Shown in pieces: positions 7,656-16,563 of a stretch of DNA of 64,000 bases. Source of the stretch: Microlunatus endophyticus (GTDB taxonomy: Bacteria; Actinomycetota; Actinomycetes; Propionibacteriales; Propionibacteriaceae); assembly GCF_014646195.1 (NCBI RefSeq), contig NZ_BMMZ01000007.1, positions 166,589 through 230,588 of the forward strand, written 5' to 3'. Every line of letters starts with the position of its first letter. Position 1 is the stretch's first letter. The position numbers and the translations under genes were made by a program. The notes beneath the pieces were generated by a model that was given only the letters and a program-made list of their open reading frames with translations, made no database searches and was not told where the DNA came from.

Positions 7656-8813
7656 ATGATTGAACGGGAGATTGACGCACACCGGCTTCGCGCCGCGCTT
7701 GAACGGTCGCCCGTGGTCCTGATGTCTGGCCCCCGGCAAGTGGGAAAGTCCACTCTGGCGCGCCAAGTTGTCGAACCAGCGCGAAGCAACCTGTTCGACC
7801 TGGAGGATCCCCGGGACCTGGCCCGACTTGGTGAGCCGACCCTGACCCTTCCCGGAGCCCACGGGACGGTGGTGATCGACGAGGCCCAACATCGCCGGGA
7901 TCTCTTTCCGGTGCTTCGTGTGCTCGTCGACGAGGACCGACGGCCAGGCCGCTTTCTCGTTCTCGGCAGCGCATCCCCGGATCTGGTCGGGCTCTCGTCC
8001 GAGTCGCTGGCCGGACGCGTGACCGTTCTCGAACTTGCCGGACTCCGGATGGCGGATGTCGGTTTGTCAAGCAGAATGGATCTGTGGCTCCGTGGCGGAC
8101 TCCCGCCGTCCTATCTGGCTGACTCCGATCAGCTTTCGGCGGCGTGGCGGGACGATTACATCGCGACGTTCCTCGAGCGCGATCTTGGCGGCTTGGGATT
8201 CCGCATGCCATCGACGACGATGAGGCGATTCTGGACCATGCTCGCGCACTACCACGGTCAGGTGTGGAATGCGTCCGAGCTGGCGCGGTCGCTAGGGGTC
8301 AGCCGCCCGACGGTGGACCGTTACCTCGATGCGCTCACGGACGCCTTGGTGATCAGGCAACTTCAACCCTGGTTCGCAAACCTTGCGAAGCGTCAGGTTC
8401 GGGCACCCAAGGTCTATGTCCGCGACACAGGCCTCTTGCACCGCCTCCTGCAGATCGGGGATCGCGATGACCTACTCGGTCACCCGAAGGCTGGCGCCAG
8501 CTGGGAGGGCTTCGTCATCGAGCAGTTCCTTCAGGCCCATCCTGTTGTTGATCCGGCCTTCTGGGCAACTCATGGGGGCGCCGAGATTGATCTTGTCTTC
8601 GGCTGGGAGCGTCAACGCCTCGGTTTGGAGATCAAACTGACTGACCGTCCCGGAGTCACACCATCCATGCGCAATGCTCTGGCAGACCTGGAGCTCGATC
8701 ACATCCTGGTTGCTCACGCAGGCAGTCAGAGCTTTCGCCTCGGCGAGCGGATCACAGCCGTCGCCACCGATGAACTCCTGACCAGTCCGCTGGACACTTT
8801 CGTGACGTCATAG
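7656..8813 (+). CDS. AAA (AAA_14) ATPase with DUF4143 C-terminal domain
   Basis: A 385-residue protein. An AAA_14 P-loop domain comes first: Walker A GPRQVGKST at about 25-33, Walker B VVIDEAQ with D75/E76, and sensor LVLGSASPDL. A winged-helix-like segment follows (SELARSLGVSRPTVDRYLDAL, about 205-230), then the DUF4143 domain ending in a PD-(D/E)xK-like core (GAEIDLVF ... LGLEIKLTD). The family is widespread in bacteria and archaea and its role is unsettled. The helix-turn-helix and nuclease-like core suggest DNA contact. ATG 7656 is preferred over an earlier in-frame ATG at 7608 because 7608 lies inside the promoter dyad and a -10-like hexamer sits just before 7656. Confidence 0.85.
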   Translation: MIEREIDAHRLRAALERSPVVLMSGPRQVGKSTLARQVVEPARSNLFDLEDPRDLARLGEPTLTLPGAHGTVVIDEAQHRRDLFPVLRVLVDEDRRPGRFLVLGSASPDLVGLSSESLAGRVTVLELAGLRMADVGLSSRMDLWLRGGLPPSYLADSDQLSAAWRDDYIATFLERDLGGLGFRMPSTTMRRFWTMLAHYHGQVWNASELARSLGVSRPTVDRYLDALTDALVIRQLQPWFANLAKRQVRAPKVYVRDTGLLHRLLQIGDRDDLLGHPKAGASWEGFVIEQFLQAHPVVDPAFWATHGGAEIDLVFGWERQRLGLEIKLTDRPGVTPSMRNALADLELDHILVAHAGSQSFRLGERITAVATDELLTSPLDTFVTS

Positions 8814-8814
8814 G

Positions 8815-9582
8815 TCAGTGCATGTAGAGGCCGCCGTCGACGTTGAGCGTTTGTCCGGAGATGTAGCCCGCCTCGTCCGACATCAGGAACGCGATCGAGG
8901 ACGCCACATCGCCCGGCACGCCGACCCGGTCGACCAGCAGCTCGTCGATCATCTCCGCCCGCCGTTCCGGCGTCAGCGGACCACCCATGATGTCAGTGTC
9001 GATCGGACCTGGCGCCACCGCATTGACGGTGATCCCGTACGCCCCGAGCTCGCGGGCGAGCGCCCGGGTCAACCCGATCACGCCCGATTTCGCCACCGAA
9101 TAAGGGGTTTTGCTGTAGGTGCCGCCGCCCCGCTGCGCCGAGATCGAGGACACGCTGACGATCCTGCCGAAGCCGTGCTTGACCATGCTCTCGGCCACCC
9201 GGCGGCACACATAGTGCACACCGTTCAGGTTGATGTTGATCACCCGGTGCCATTCCTCCGAGGTGAGCTCGAGGTAGGGGACCGGTGAACTCACCCCGGC
9301 GATGTTGGCCAGCCCGGCCAGAGGTGGCAGGGCCGCCTCCAACTCGTCGATCGCCGCTCGTACCTGCTCTTCGTCCGACACGTCGGCCGAGACGGCGAAG
9401 GTCTTGACGTTGAAGGCGTTCGTGATCTCCTCCGCCAGCGCCTGGCCACCACGCTCGTCGATGTCGAGGATGCCGATGCTCCAGCCGCGTTCGGCCAGAA
9501 GCCTCGCGGTCGCACGGCCGATCCCGCGCGGCGACGCCGCTCCGGTGACAACCGCGGTCCGCTCCACCTGATCGTTTCCCAC
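8815..9582 (-). CDS. SDR family oxidoreductase
   Basis: A 255-residue short-chain dehydrogenase, last gene of the GH39/ABC operon. Cofactor motif TGAASPRGIGRATA (TGxxxGxG type), ADVSDEEQV, structural NIAGVSSP, catalytic Ser in SVSSISAQRGG, and the YxxxK pair in PYSVAKSG. It ends like FabG/glucose dehydrogenases with YISGQTLNVDGG. The start is GTG 9582 behind GAGGAGCTGAGA, ten bases after the stop of the binding-protein gene. The frame is open further upstream, but those residues lie inside that gene. It probably oxidises or reduces the sugar, or the sugar acid made from it, that the operon imports. Confidence 0.88.
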   Translation of the reverse strand: MGNDQVERTAVVTGAASPRGIGRATARLLAERGWSIGILDIDERGGQALAEEITNAFNVKTFAVSADVSDEEQVRAAIDELEAALPPLAGLANIAGVSSPVPYLELTSEEWHRVININLNGVHYVCRRVAESMVKHGFGRIVSVSSISAQRGGGTYSKTPYSVAKSGVIGLTRALARELGAYGITVNAVAPGPIDTDIMGGPLTPERRAEMIDELLVDRVGVPGDVASSIAFLMSDEAGYISGQTLNVDGGLYMH

Positions 9583-9592
9583 TCTCAGCTCC

Positions 9593-11041
9593 TCAGCTCT
9601 TGCTCTCGTAGTCCTGGCCGGGTTTCCAATCACTGAAGGCGTAGTCGTCCAGCGAGACCTTGGCACCCGAGCTCTTGGCCTTGGTCATCGCCTGCTGGCG
9701 ATCCGCCTCGGTCGCATCGCTCAGCTTCTTCAGTGCTCCCTTGAGGTCCTTGATCGAACCGCTCAAGTAGCCCTGCAGAATGTTGCCGACATGGGGCGTG
9801 ACCGGCTTGCGTTGGGCGTCGACCGCGGCCTGGGCGGGATTCTTGACGATCGCCTGCGGCATCTGGAAGACGTTGTCCTTGCAGAAGGCGACCATCTTCT
9901 TGTAGGGGTCGATCGCCTTCGACGAAGCGACAAGATCAAGATTCAGCGGCGGTTGGTCCATCGCCGCGATCATGCCGTTCTGATAGTCCTCGGTCATGAA
10001 GGAGCCGATCAGCTTGCCTGCCGCCTCCGGATCCTTGCTGCCTGCGGCCACGAAGTACGACGCACCCGGCCGGCCGCGATAGCAGTACGCCTTGGTGCCG
10101 GCTGTCGGCACCAGGATCTGCCCCGCGCCGATCTTCGGCACGATCGCCGGCGACAGCGCCTTCGCGCCACCGGCACACCAGATCCCATCGATGAACGTGG
10201 CGACGACACCGGTCGCGTACCGGGTCCGGGCATCGACGACGCTGAAGTTGTTGGAGCCGGGCAGGATCAGCTTGGAATCGTTGAGTTCCTTGAGGTATTC
10301 GATCACCGTCACGTAGGCGTCGTGGTGGTACTGGTATTCACCGGTGGTGAACATCAGCCCCTGATAGCCGGGGAAGCCGGCGGTCTGGGCCATGTCGTCG
10401 ATCTGATCACGGATCCGGCCGCCGTCGGCGCCGATCGCCAGCGTCAGCGGCTGGACGCCGGCTCCCTTCAGCTTGGTCAGCGCGGCCTTGAAACTGTCGA
10501 AGTCCTGGGGCGGGTTGGCGCCGTCCAACCCGGCCTTGGTCCATAGGCCCTTGTTGGTCCAGACCAGCGTCGAGCTCTGCCGGAGACTGAACAGCGGAAA
10601 GCCGTACAGCTTGCCGTCCAGGCCGGTGATGCCCTCGGTGAGCGTTCCGTCCGGGATCTTGGACTTGACGTCGTCGGCCAGCGTCAGCTCGTGCACCCAC
10701 TTGCCGCTCACCAGCGCCGACAGCGGCAGCCCGATGACGTTGGAATACACATCCGGCATCTTGTTGGCCTGGTGGGCGAGCTGGAATGCCTCGGGCGCCT
10801 TGGACGCGTCGTAGTACTGATGGCTGATGTTGGTCTTCAGGGCGGTCGACTCGGTCTTGGCCCAGTCGTCGTTGAGCGACTGGAAGGAACTGAAGTGGTC
10901 CCACCAGTCGACAGAACCCGTGGCGCCGGCAACCTTGCCGCCGGAACCGGAATCGCCGTCGGAACTGCTGCAGCCGGTGGCGACACCGACGGCCGCCAGG
11001 GCCGATGCGCCGAGCAGTCCTCGGCGGGTGAATCTGGTCAT
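9593..11041 (-). CDS. sugar ABC transporter, solute-binding lipoprotein
   Basis: A 482-residue extracellular binding protein. The N-terminus MTRFTRRGLLGASALAAVGV has a twin-arginine motif and a lipobox ending in Cys24 (ATGC), then a Ser/Gly linker. It is therefore predicted to be a Tat-exported lipoprotein anchored outside the membrane. The mature part is a type 1 oligosaccharide-binding fold (SVDWWDHFSSFQSLNDDW; VWTNKGLWTKAGLDG). It sits directly downstream of its two permease genes. It resembles the binding protein at 28023 in start (WWD), length and C-terminus (VSLDDYAFSDWKPGQDY against VSRDDYVFGNWNPAADY), so the two are paralogues. Ligand unknown, probably an oligosaccharide released by the GH39-type enzyme. 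Confidence 0.9.
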   Translation of the reverse strand: MTRFTRRGLLGASALAAVGVATGCSSSDGDSGSGGKVAGATGSVDWWDHFSSFQSLNDDWAKTESTALKTNISHQYYDASKAPEAFQLAHQANKMPDVYSNVIGLPLSALVSGKWVHELTLADDVKSKIPDGTLTEGITGLDGKLYGFPLFSLRQSSTLVWTNKGLWTKAGLDGANPPQDFDSFKAALTKLKGAGVQPLTLAIGADGGRIRDQIDDMAQTAGFPGYQGLMFTTGEYQYHHDAYVTVIEYLKELNDSKLILPGSNNFSVVDARTRYATGVVATFIDGIWCAGGAKALSPAIVPKIGAGQILVPTAGTKAYCYRGRPGASYFVAAGSKDPEAAGKLIGSFMTEDYQNGMIAAMDQPPLNLDLVASSKAIDPYKKMVAFCKDNVFQMPQAIVKNPAQAAVDAQRKPVTPHVGNILQGYLSGSIKDLKGALKKLSDATEADRQQAMTKAKSSGAKVSLDDYAFSDWKPGQDYESKS

Positions 11042-11085
11042 GATCGTTTCACTCCTTCGTGGTGATCACTTGTTGTGGTGTGACG

Positions 11086-12006
11086 TCAGGACTTCACTGC
11101 CCCGGAGATGCCCTCGACGAAGTAGCGCTGCAGGATGATGAAGAGGATGACGACCGGCAGGATCGAGATCACGCCGGCGGCGGCCATCCCGGACCAGTCG
11201 GTCGCGGTCTCACCGACGAAGGCCTGCATCCCGACGCTGACCGTCCGCAGGTCCGGTCGGCTGAAGGTGAAGACCAGCGGCAGGAAGAAGGCATTCCAGG
11301 TGGTGATGAAGGTCAGCACGGCAACCGTTGCCGTGACCGGCATGGCCAGTGGCAGCATCACCGAGAAGAAGGTCCGGACGAAACCGGCGCCATCGACGAC
11401 CGCTGCTTCCTCCAGCTCCTTGGGAATCTGCCGGAAGTAGCCGTAATAGATCAGGATCGCCGACACGTAGGCACCACCGCTGAGTGCCAGGATCATCCCG
11501 GCCAGTGAGTCGATCAGGTGCAACTGCAGGGAGATCTTGACCACCGGGATGATCGTGTAGCCGGTCGGCACGAACAGCGTTGCGACCAGCACGCCGAGGA
11601 AGATCCGCGAACCGCGGAACCGATAGCGCGCCAGGACATATCCTGCTGTCGCACAGCGGATCGTGACGACCGCGACGGTGATCACCGTCACCACGATCGT
11701 GTTGAGGAGATAGCGGCCGAAGTGGGCGTCGTTCCAGGCCCGGGCATAGTTGGCCCAGACGAACTTCTTCGGCCACAGCTGCAGTCCGCCGGTGAACATC
11801 TGCAGGTTGTCCTTCAGCGAGGCGGACAGCATCCACAGGAACGGGAAGATCCAGAGCACCGCGACACCGATCAACAGGATCGTCGCGATCCACCAGGGCA
11901 GTCGGCGCAGGAAGCGACGCTGCCGGCTGGTCCGTCCGTCACCAGTCCGCCCGTCACCATCCCGTACGTCCTTGCGTCGTACGCCTCCGGTTGCCAGCGC
12001 GGTCAT
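11086..12006 (-). CDS. sugar ABC transporter permease, MalG type
   Basis: A 306-residue inner-membrane permease with six predicted helices. It carries the EAA loop that contacts the ATPase (IPKELEEAAVVDGAGFVRTF) and ends in the family tail QRYFVEGISGAVKS. ATG 12006 is used because it overlaps the stop of the upstream permease (ATGA at 12003-12006), which signals translational coupling. The frame is open 14 codons further. No ATPase gene is present, so a shared MsiK-type ATPase encoded elsewhere is expected, as in other actinobacterial sugar importers. It is close in sequence to the permease at 30486. Confidence 0.92.
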   Translation of the reverse strand: MTALATGGVRRKDVRDGDGRTGDGRTSRQRRFLRRLPWWIATILLIGVAVLWIFPFLWMLSASLKDNLQMFTGGLQLWPKKFVWANYARAWNDAHFGRYLLNTIVVTVITVAVVTIRCATAGYVLARYRFRGSRIFLGVLVATLFVPTGYTIIPVVKISLQLHLIDSLAGMILALSGGAYVSAILIYYGYFRQIPKELEEAAVVDGAGFVRTFFSVMLPLAMPVTATVAVLTFITTWNAFFLPLVFTFSRPDLRTVSVGMQAFVGETATDWSGMAAAGVISILPVVILFIILQRYFVEGISGAVKS

Positions 12007-12983
12007 CGGTCGGCTCCTCTCATCCGGCGGCTGGTGTAGACAGCCCACAGCTGGATCGCGCCGACGACCGCGACCAGCAGTCCGAAGATCACTGCCGCGG
12101 CGGAGGCGTGCCCGAGCTGCGGAATGGAGGCCGCGAACGCCCAGCGGTAGATGTAGATCTCGATGATCTCGGTGTGGAAGTACGGTCCACCGCCGGTCAG
12201 GGTGTACATCAGGTCGAAATTGTGGAAGGTCTCCTCGACCGTCAGCACCGTGATGATGATCAAGAACGGCTTGAGCATCGGCAACGTGATGTGCCGGAAG
12301 ATCTGCCAGGTGCCGGCACCGTCGATCTTGGAAGCCTCGATCAACTCGTACGAGATCGTCTGCAGCGCCGCCAACCAGTAAATCATCGTGACGCCGAAGA
12401 ACTTCCAGATGTAGAGCACCGCGGCGGTCGGCAGCGCCAGATGCTGGTCACCGAGGAAGTCGACACCACCGCCACCGAGCTTGAGCAGCACCGAGTTGAT
12501 CGGTCCGCTGGCCGGATCCAGGATCAGCCGCATCACGACGCCGATGATCGCCGTCGTGGTCACCACCGGGATGAAGAACGCCGACCGCAGCACGCCGATC
12601 AGCGGCAGCTTGGGCGAATTGAGCAGCATCGCGAGGAGCAGGCTGAGCAGCACCCGGGCCGGCACCACCAGCAGCATGAACAGCAACGTGATCTTGAACG
12701 AGTTCCAGAACAGCGGATCGGAGAAGACCGCACGGTAGTTGCCCAACCCGACGAAACTCTGGTTCTGGTCGAAGCCGTTCCAGTCGACCAGCGAATACCA
12801 GTAGCTCGCGATGATCGGGTAGATCGTGTAGAGCCCGTAGAGCACCACGGTCGGCACCAGGAAGATCCAGATCCAGGTGGTCCGCTTCCAGTTGCGACGG
12901 GGGCGGCCACGGTCCTCGGCGCGCGAGGCCGCGCTCCGCAGCCGGCCCTGTCGGCTCGACACGTCGACTGATCTGATCGTCAT
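12003..12983 (-). CDS. sugar ABC transporter permease, MalF/UgpA type
   Basis: A 326-residue permease with six membrane helices. The first is WIFLVPTVVLYGLYTIYPII. The EAA loop reads YELIEASKIDGAGTWQIFRHITLP. It pairs with the MalG-type protein encoded by the overlapping downstream gene. The N-terminal 35 residues are basic and cytoplasmic. It shares long identical stretches with the permease at 29536 (VVLYG, YPII, SYWYS, DWNGF, FWNSFKIT, AMLLNSP), so both transporters come from one recent subfamily. It lies 27 bp downstream of the aldo/keto reductase gene in the same operon. Confidence 0.92.
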   Translation of the reverse strand: MTIRSVDVSSRQGRLRSAASRAEDRGRPRRNWKRTTWIWIFLVPTVVLYGLYTIYPIIASYWYSLVDWNGFDQNQSFVGLGNYRAVFSDPLFWNSFKITLLFMLLVVPARVLLSLLLAMLLNSPKLPLIGVLRSAFFIPVVTTTAIIGVVMRLILDPASGPINSVLLKLGGGGVDFLGDQHLALPTAAVLYIWKFFGVTMIYWLAALQTISYELIEASKIDGAGTWQIFRHITLPMLKPFLIIITVLTVEETFHNFDLMYTLTGGGPYFHTEIIEIYIYRWAFAASIPQLGHASAAAVIFGLLVAVVGAIQLWAVYTSRRMRGADR

Positions 12984-13010
12984 CGGTCACATCCGGTCGT
13001 GATCATCGGT

Positions 13011-13850
13011 CTACCTGATCTGGCTCAGCGCGAAGGTGCGCGGATCGCCGCCGACCCGGTTTCCCGCTTCCAGGGCGGAGATCGAGGCCACCTCGTCCTC
13101 GGCCAGCATGAACCCGTCAAGATCGAAATTCGATCGGATCCGGTCCGGGTTGACCGACTTCGGGATGACGACGTGGCCGAGCTGGAGGTGCCAGCGCAAC
13201 ACCACCTGGGCGGGCGTCACGCCATGGCGGCCGGCGATCCCGGTGACGGCAGGGTGATCAAGATCGATGCCCTGGCCGAGCGGCGAATAGGCCTCGATCA
13301 CGATCGAGCGTTCCCGGCACAACTCGGTCAGCTCGTGCTGCTGGAAGCTGGGATGCACCTCGATCTGGTTGACCGCCGGGGTGATCTCGCTCTCCTTGGC
13401 CAGCCGGTCGAGGTGCTCGGGCAGGAAATTCGACACGCCGATCGCCCGAACCCGCTCCTGGGCGTACAGGTGCTCCAGCGCTTGCCAGCTCTCGACGTAA
13501 CGATCGACGCTCGGATTGGGCCAGTGCACGAGGTAGAGATCGGCATAGTCCAGTCCGAGCCGCTGCAGTGTGTCGTCGTACGCCTTCAACGCGGACTCGT
13601 GTCCGTGCTCGCCGTTGCGCAGCTTCGTGGTGACGAAGACGTCCTCGCGAGGCAGCCCGCTAGCCCGTACCGCGGCGCCGACTCCGGCCTCGTTGTTGTA
13701 CGCCGCCGCGGTGTCGATGTGCCGGTAGCCGATCTCCAGCGCCAGTTCGACCGCCCGCTGGGTCTCGGCCGGCGGCACCTGGAAGACGCCGAAGCCCCGC
13801 TGCGGAATCCGGACGCCGTTGGTGAGCGTGATCAGGTCTGTGGTGTTCAT
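13011..13850 (-). CDS. aldo/keto reductase
   Basis: A 279-residue NADPH-dependent reductase of the AKR5/2,5-diketo-D-gluconate reductase type. The catalytic tetrad is visible: Asp and Tyr in IDTAAAYNNEAGVG, Lys in FVTTKLRN, His in LYLVHWPNP. AIGVSNF and VIPKSVNPDRIRSN form the cofactor site. ATG 13850 gives the standard N-terminus (TLTNGVRIPQRGFGVFQ) and has GAGAGG upstream. The 70-odd codons open before it belong to the GH39 gene's other strand of reading. The gene lies 35 bp after GH39 and before the permeases, so it probably acts on the imported sugar. Confidence 0.9.
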   Translation of the reverse strand: MNTTDLITLTNGVRIPQRGFGVFQVPPAETQRAVELALEIGYRHIDTAAAYNNEAGVGAAVRASGLPREDVFVTTKLRNGEHGHESALKAYDDTLQRLGLDYADLYLVHWPNPSVDRYVESWQALEHLYAQERVRAIGVSNFLPEHLDRLAKESEITPAVNQIEVHPSFQQHELTELCRERSIVIEAYSPLGQGIDLDHPAVTGIAGRHGVTPAQVVLRWHLQLGHVVIPKSVNPDRIRSNFDLDGFMLAEDEVASISALEAGNRVGGDPRTFALSQIR

Positions 13851-13885
13851 GATCAGCCTCTCGTCGTTGAGCTGCCTGCTACCGG

Positions 13886-15604
13886 TCAGCTGGCCGGTTC
13901 CAGGATCAGCAGCGATGCGGAGGGAAGGGGGAGTGTCACCTCGACGGAGAGGGTCCCGTCGCCGGCGGTCACCTGGCGGGCCGGCTCCAACTCCTCGAGT
14001 CCCTGTCGCCCGGTGATCGTGGCGAGCTCCTCGTCGGTCGGATCCTGCGGTGAGCCGAGCGACTTCCATACCGTGTGGGAGTTGCTGTGGTCGGCGTCGA
14101 TCCGCAGGTGCTTCAGCTGGTAGGAACCGGCCGGCAGGTTGCGTACGGTCACCGTGACCGGGGTCTGGGCGTCGTCGGTCTGGTATTGATCGTCGATGTG
14201 CCGCCAGGCCAGCACGGCGACCGTGCCGTCCTCGCTGCGGGAGGCCAGCGCGTCGACCTCCTCACCCATGGCGCTGCCGTCAGTGTGATCAAGTTCGCCG
14301 AGCTGCCAGGCCGCGTCGGAGGTCGTACGCAGCCGGTCCGGACCGAGCAGGGACAGCATCCGGTACGCATTCAGCAGTGGCTTCTCGACACCGCCGGCGG
14401 TGACGAAGGACCGGGTGCCCTCGAAGTAGCGCTCGCCCTCGAAGTAGAAGCTCCAGGACGTCGCCTGCTCCACCTGCACGGTCTCGGTGGCGTTGAGGTC
14501 CAGGATCTTCTTCATCAGCTTGGCCTGGAAGACCGGGTAGTACTCGGTGTTCTGGAATTCGTAGTTGCGGTTGTCGTAGACGCCGAAGTGTGCCGGGACG
14601 CCGGCATCGCACTCGTCGACGATCGCAGGAAGCTGACCGTAGCCGTACGAGTCGATCACCCGGTTGAACTCGCGCAGGTCGTAGAGCATCTTCGTCGACG
14701 AGGGGCTGAGCTGCTCCTCGGGATCCGCGGCGAATGGCCGGTAGTCGCGGGTCTCCCAGCGGGATCCCTTGGTGTGATAGGAAATGAAGTCGATCGGCTC
14801 GTTGCGGCTGGACGTGTATTCGAGGAATCCCTTGAGGAAGTCCAATCCGCCGCTGGTCACCGTCGGTCCGCCGACCTTGGCATTCGGCAGCACCTCGCGG
14901 ATCGCCCGGGCGGTCACGGTGTAGAGCTCGTTGAATTGATCAAGGGTGCCGCGCCAGTAGCTGCCGTCCGGCTCGTTCCACAACTCCCAGAGCCAACTGC
15001 TCACCTCGGCCTCGCCGTAGCGCTCGATGCTGTGCCGGACGGTGGCGGCGAGCAGGCCGGCCCACTTGTCGTAGTCCTTCGGCGGGTAGCCCCAGGCGCC
15101 CGCCTCGTAGTTGGTGTAGGCAGTCGGGCTCGGCACCACGGTCAGCTCGGCGGCTTCGGGCGGCAACAGGTCGCGCGGGGTGAAGCCGAGCTCGACGAGC
15201 ACATGGTGACCGGCGCCGACGATCGCGTCGTAGGCCTGGTCGATCAGGCTGAAGTCGTAGTGCGGATTTCCGTCGGCATCCTCGTGGTAGACGTTGCCTG
15301 AGCTCCAGTGCGGGATGCCGAAACCGCTGCCCGAGCAATACATGTAGTGCGGCCGGACGTAGTAGCCGCCGCCGGAGAAGTCGGCGAAGGTCTGCAACAG
15401 ACGCTTGCCCGTGGGCCGGTAGGTCCAGTTGAACTCGTCGTAGCCGATGCTTTCCCACACCCGCGCCAGCCTGCCAGCGGAGGCGGCGGCATCGACCTCG
15501 ATGGTCGCGTGCGTGACGTGGGGAGCGTCGGGATTTCGCGGAGCGGCGCCGGGGAAGGGACCGAGGCTGTGGCGCCCGGTGTGGACCGCTGTATCCGTGG
15601 TCAT
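13886..15604 (-). CDS. glycoside hydrolase family 39 (beta-xylosidase-like)
   Basis: A 572-residue glycosidase and first gene of the operon. The (beta/alpha)8 barrel carries the GH39 acid/base in WLWELWNEPDGSYW (E211) and the nucleophile in LPAIVDECDAG (E331). A C-terminal beta-sandwich follows from about 430 (VAVLAWRHIDDQY; PVTVTVRNLPAGSYQL). Family members are beta-xylosidases, alpha-L-iduronidases and related enzymes. The exact sugar cannot be told from sequence. There is no signal peptide, so it cleaves imported oligosaccharide in the cytoplasm. ATG 15604 (MTTDTAVHTG) is preferred. The frame is open 28 codons upstream with a basic, unlikely N-terminus. Confidence 0.88.
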   Translation of the reverse strand: MTTDTAVHTGRHSLGPFPGAAPRNPDAPHVTHATIEVDAAASAGRLARVWESIGYDEFNWTYRPTGKRLLQTFADFSGGGYYVRPHYMYCSGSGFGIPHWSSGNVYHEDADGNPHYDFSLIDQAYDAIVGAGHHVLVELGFTPRDLLPPEAAELTVVPSPTAYTNYEAGAWGYPPKDYDKWAGLLAATVRHSIERYGEAEVSSWLWELWNEPDGSYWRGTLDQFNELYTVTARAIREVLPNAKVGGPTVTSGGLDFLKGFLEYTSSRNEPIDFISYHTKGSRWETRDYRPFAADPEEQLSPSSTKMLYDLREFNRVIDSYGYGQLPAIVDECDAGVPAHFGVYDNRNYEFQNTEYYPVFQAKLMKKILDLNATETVQVEQATSWSFYFEGERYFEGTRSFVTAGGVEKPLLNAYRMLSLLGPDRLRTTSDAAWQLGELDHTDGSAMGEEVDALASRSEDGTVAVLAWRHIDDQYQTDDAQTPVTVTVRNLPAGSYQLKHLRIDADHSNSHTVWKSLGSPQDPTDEELATITGRQGLEELEPARQVTAGDGTLSVEVTLPLPSASLLILEPAS

Positions 15605-15687
15605 CGTCGTCGTTGACCTCTCTGCCCGCGTGATCGGGCTGCTGCTGAACGGCTGGTGGAGGGGACGTTCCCGAGTCTGCCGCGCCA

Positions 15688-15727
15688 ATTGCAGACTGTC
15701 AATGACAAATCATTTACAATCTGCAAT
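15688..15727. promoter_or_regulatory. operator-like inverted repeat between the GH39 operon and GntR gene
   Basis: Arms ATTGCAGACTGT (15688-15699) and ACAATCTGCAAT (15716-15727) are reverse complements at 11 of 12 positions around a 16-base A/T-rich centre. Inside lies a second dyad, TGTCAATGACA (15697-15707). The element is in the only divergent promoter region of this cluster, right between the GH39 operon and the FCD-type GntR regulator, so it is the best candidate for that regulator's binding site. Confidence 0.6.
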
Positions 15728-15795
15728 GTGGATCTCGGGTACTAGAGTTCGTCCTGCTTGGTACCGGTGTCAGCCGGCTAGAGGAGGTGGTCGGC

Positions 15796-16476
15796 GTGAT
15801 GCCCGACGATGTTGTGTCCCCGCTGCCGTCGCAGCGCGCCCTGGGCGGGTTGGTCACCGACGTGCTCCGGGAGATGATCACCGGAGGCAAGTTCCAGCCG
15901 GGCCAACACCTCAAAGAGGCCGAGCTCGCCGATGCCCTCAAGGTCAGCCGCGGCCCGATCCGCGAAGCGTTGTCCCGGCTCGAGGAAGAGGGCCACGTCG
16001 AGCTTCGCCGGCACCGGGGCGCGTTTGTCAGCACCTTGACCAAGACCGATATCGAGGAGGTGCACACCCTGCGCGGTGCGATCGAGCGGCTGGCGGCGAG
16101 CCGGGCCTGCACCCGGATGGGTGATCGCGGTTTTGCCGAGATGGATGCCGTCCTCGAGCAGATGAAAAGCGTCGACACCAAGATCGATCCGGAGGACGCC
16201 GTACGCCTCGACCTGCAGTTCCACGACATCCTGTATCGCTACTGTGATCATGGTCGCGTGCAGCGGGTGTGGGAGTCGATCCGCGGCCAGGTCACCGTCT
16301 TCCTGCGGGCCAGGAACGCGAGCTTCCCGGACTTCCTCGACGTCGGCTACAGCGAGCACAAGGAACTCCGCGACGCGTTGGCGCTGGGCGACCCGCAGGC
16401 CGCGCAGGACGGGATCGACAAGCACATCCAGGGTGCGTACGAGAGGTTGAAGCGGCTGGATCTGCCCGAGCGATAG
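15796..16476 (+). CDS. GntR family transcriptional regulator, FadR/FCD type
   Basis: A 226-residue repressor-like regulator. The N-terminal winged helix (VLREMITGGKFQPGQHLKEAELADALKVSRGPIREALSRL, quoted in parts: GGKFQPGQHLKEAELADAL, VSRGPIREALSRLEEEG) is followed by an all-helical FCD ligand domain (LRGAIERLAAS; DLQFHDILYRY, with the metal-binding Asp and His). Ligands of this family are usually sugar acids or other carboxylates. It is divergent from the GH39 operon. The start is uncertain. AGGAGG at 15782-15787 fits GTG 15796 (eight bases) better than ATG 15799, and a GTG at 15787 would overlap it. Confidence 0.88.
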   Translation: MMPDDVVSPLPSQRALGGLVTDVLREMITGGKFQPGQHLKEAELADALKVSRGPIREALSRLEEEGHVELRRHRGAFVSTLTKTDIEEVHTLRGAIERLAASRACTRMGDRGFAEMDAVLEQMKSVDTKIDPEDAVRLDLQFHDILYRYCDHGRVQRVWESIRGQVTVFLRARNASFPDFLDVGYSEHKELRDALALGDPQAAQDGIDKHIQGAYERLKRLDLPER

Positions 16477-16563
16477 GTCTGTGGGCAACGCGGCCACCGA
16501 TGGGCGCGGTTCTGCAAGGCTGGCCGAAGTGCCGAGGCCGGAGCAGAATGAGGGTGCTTGAGT

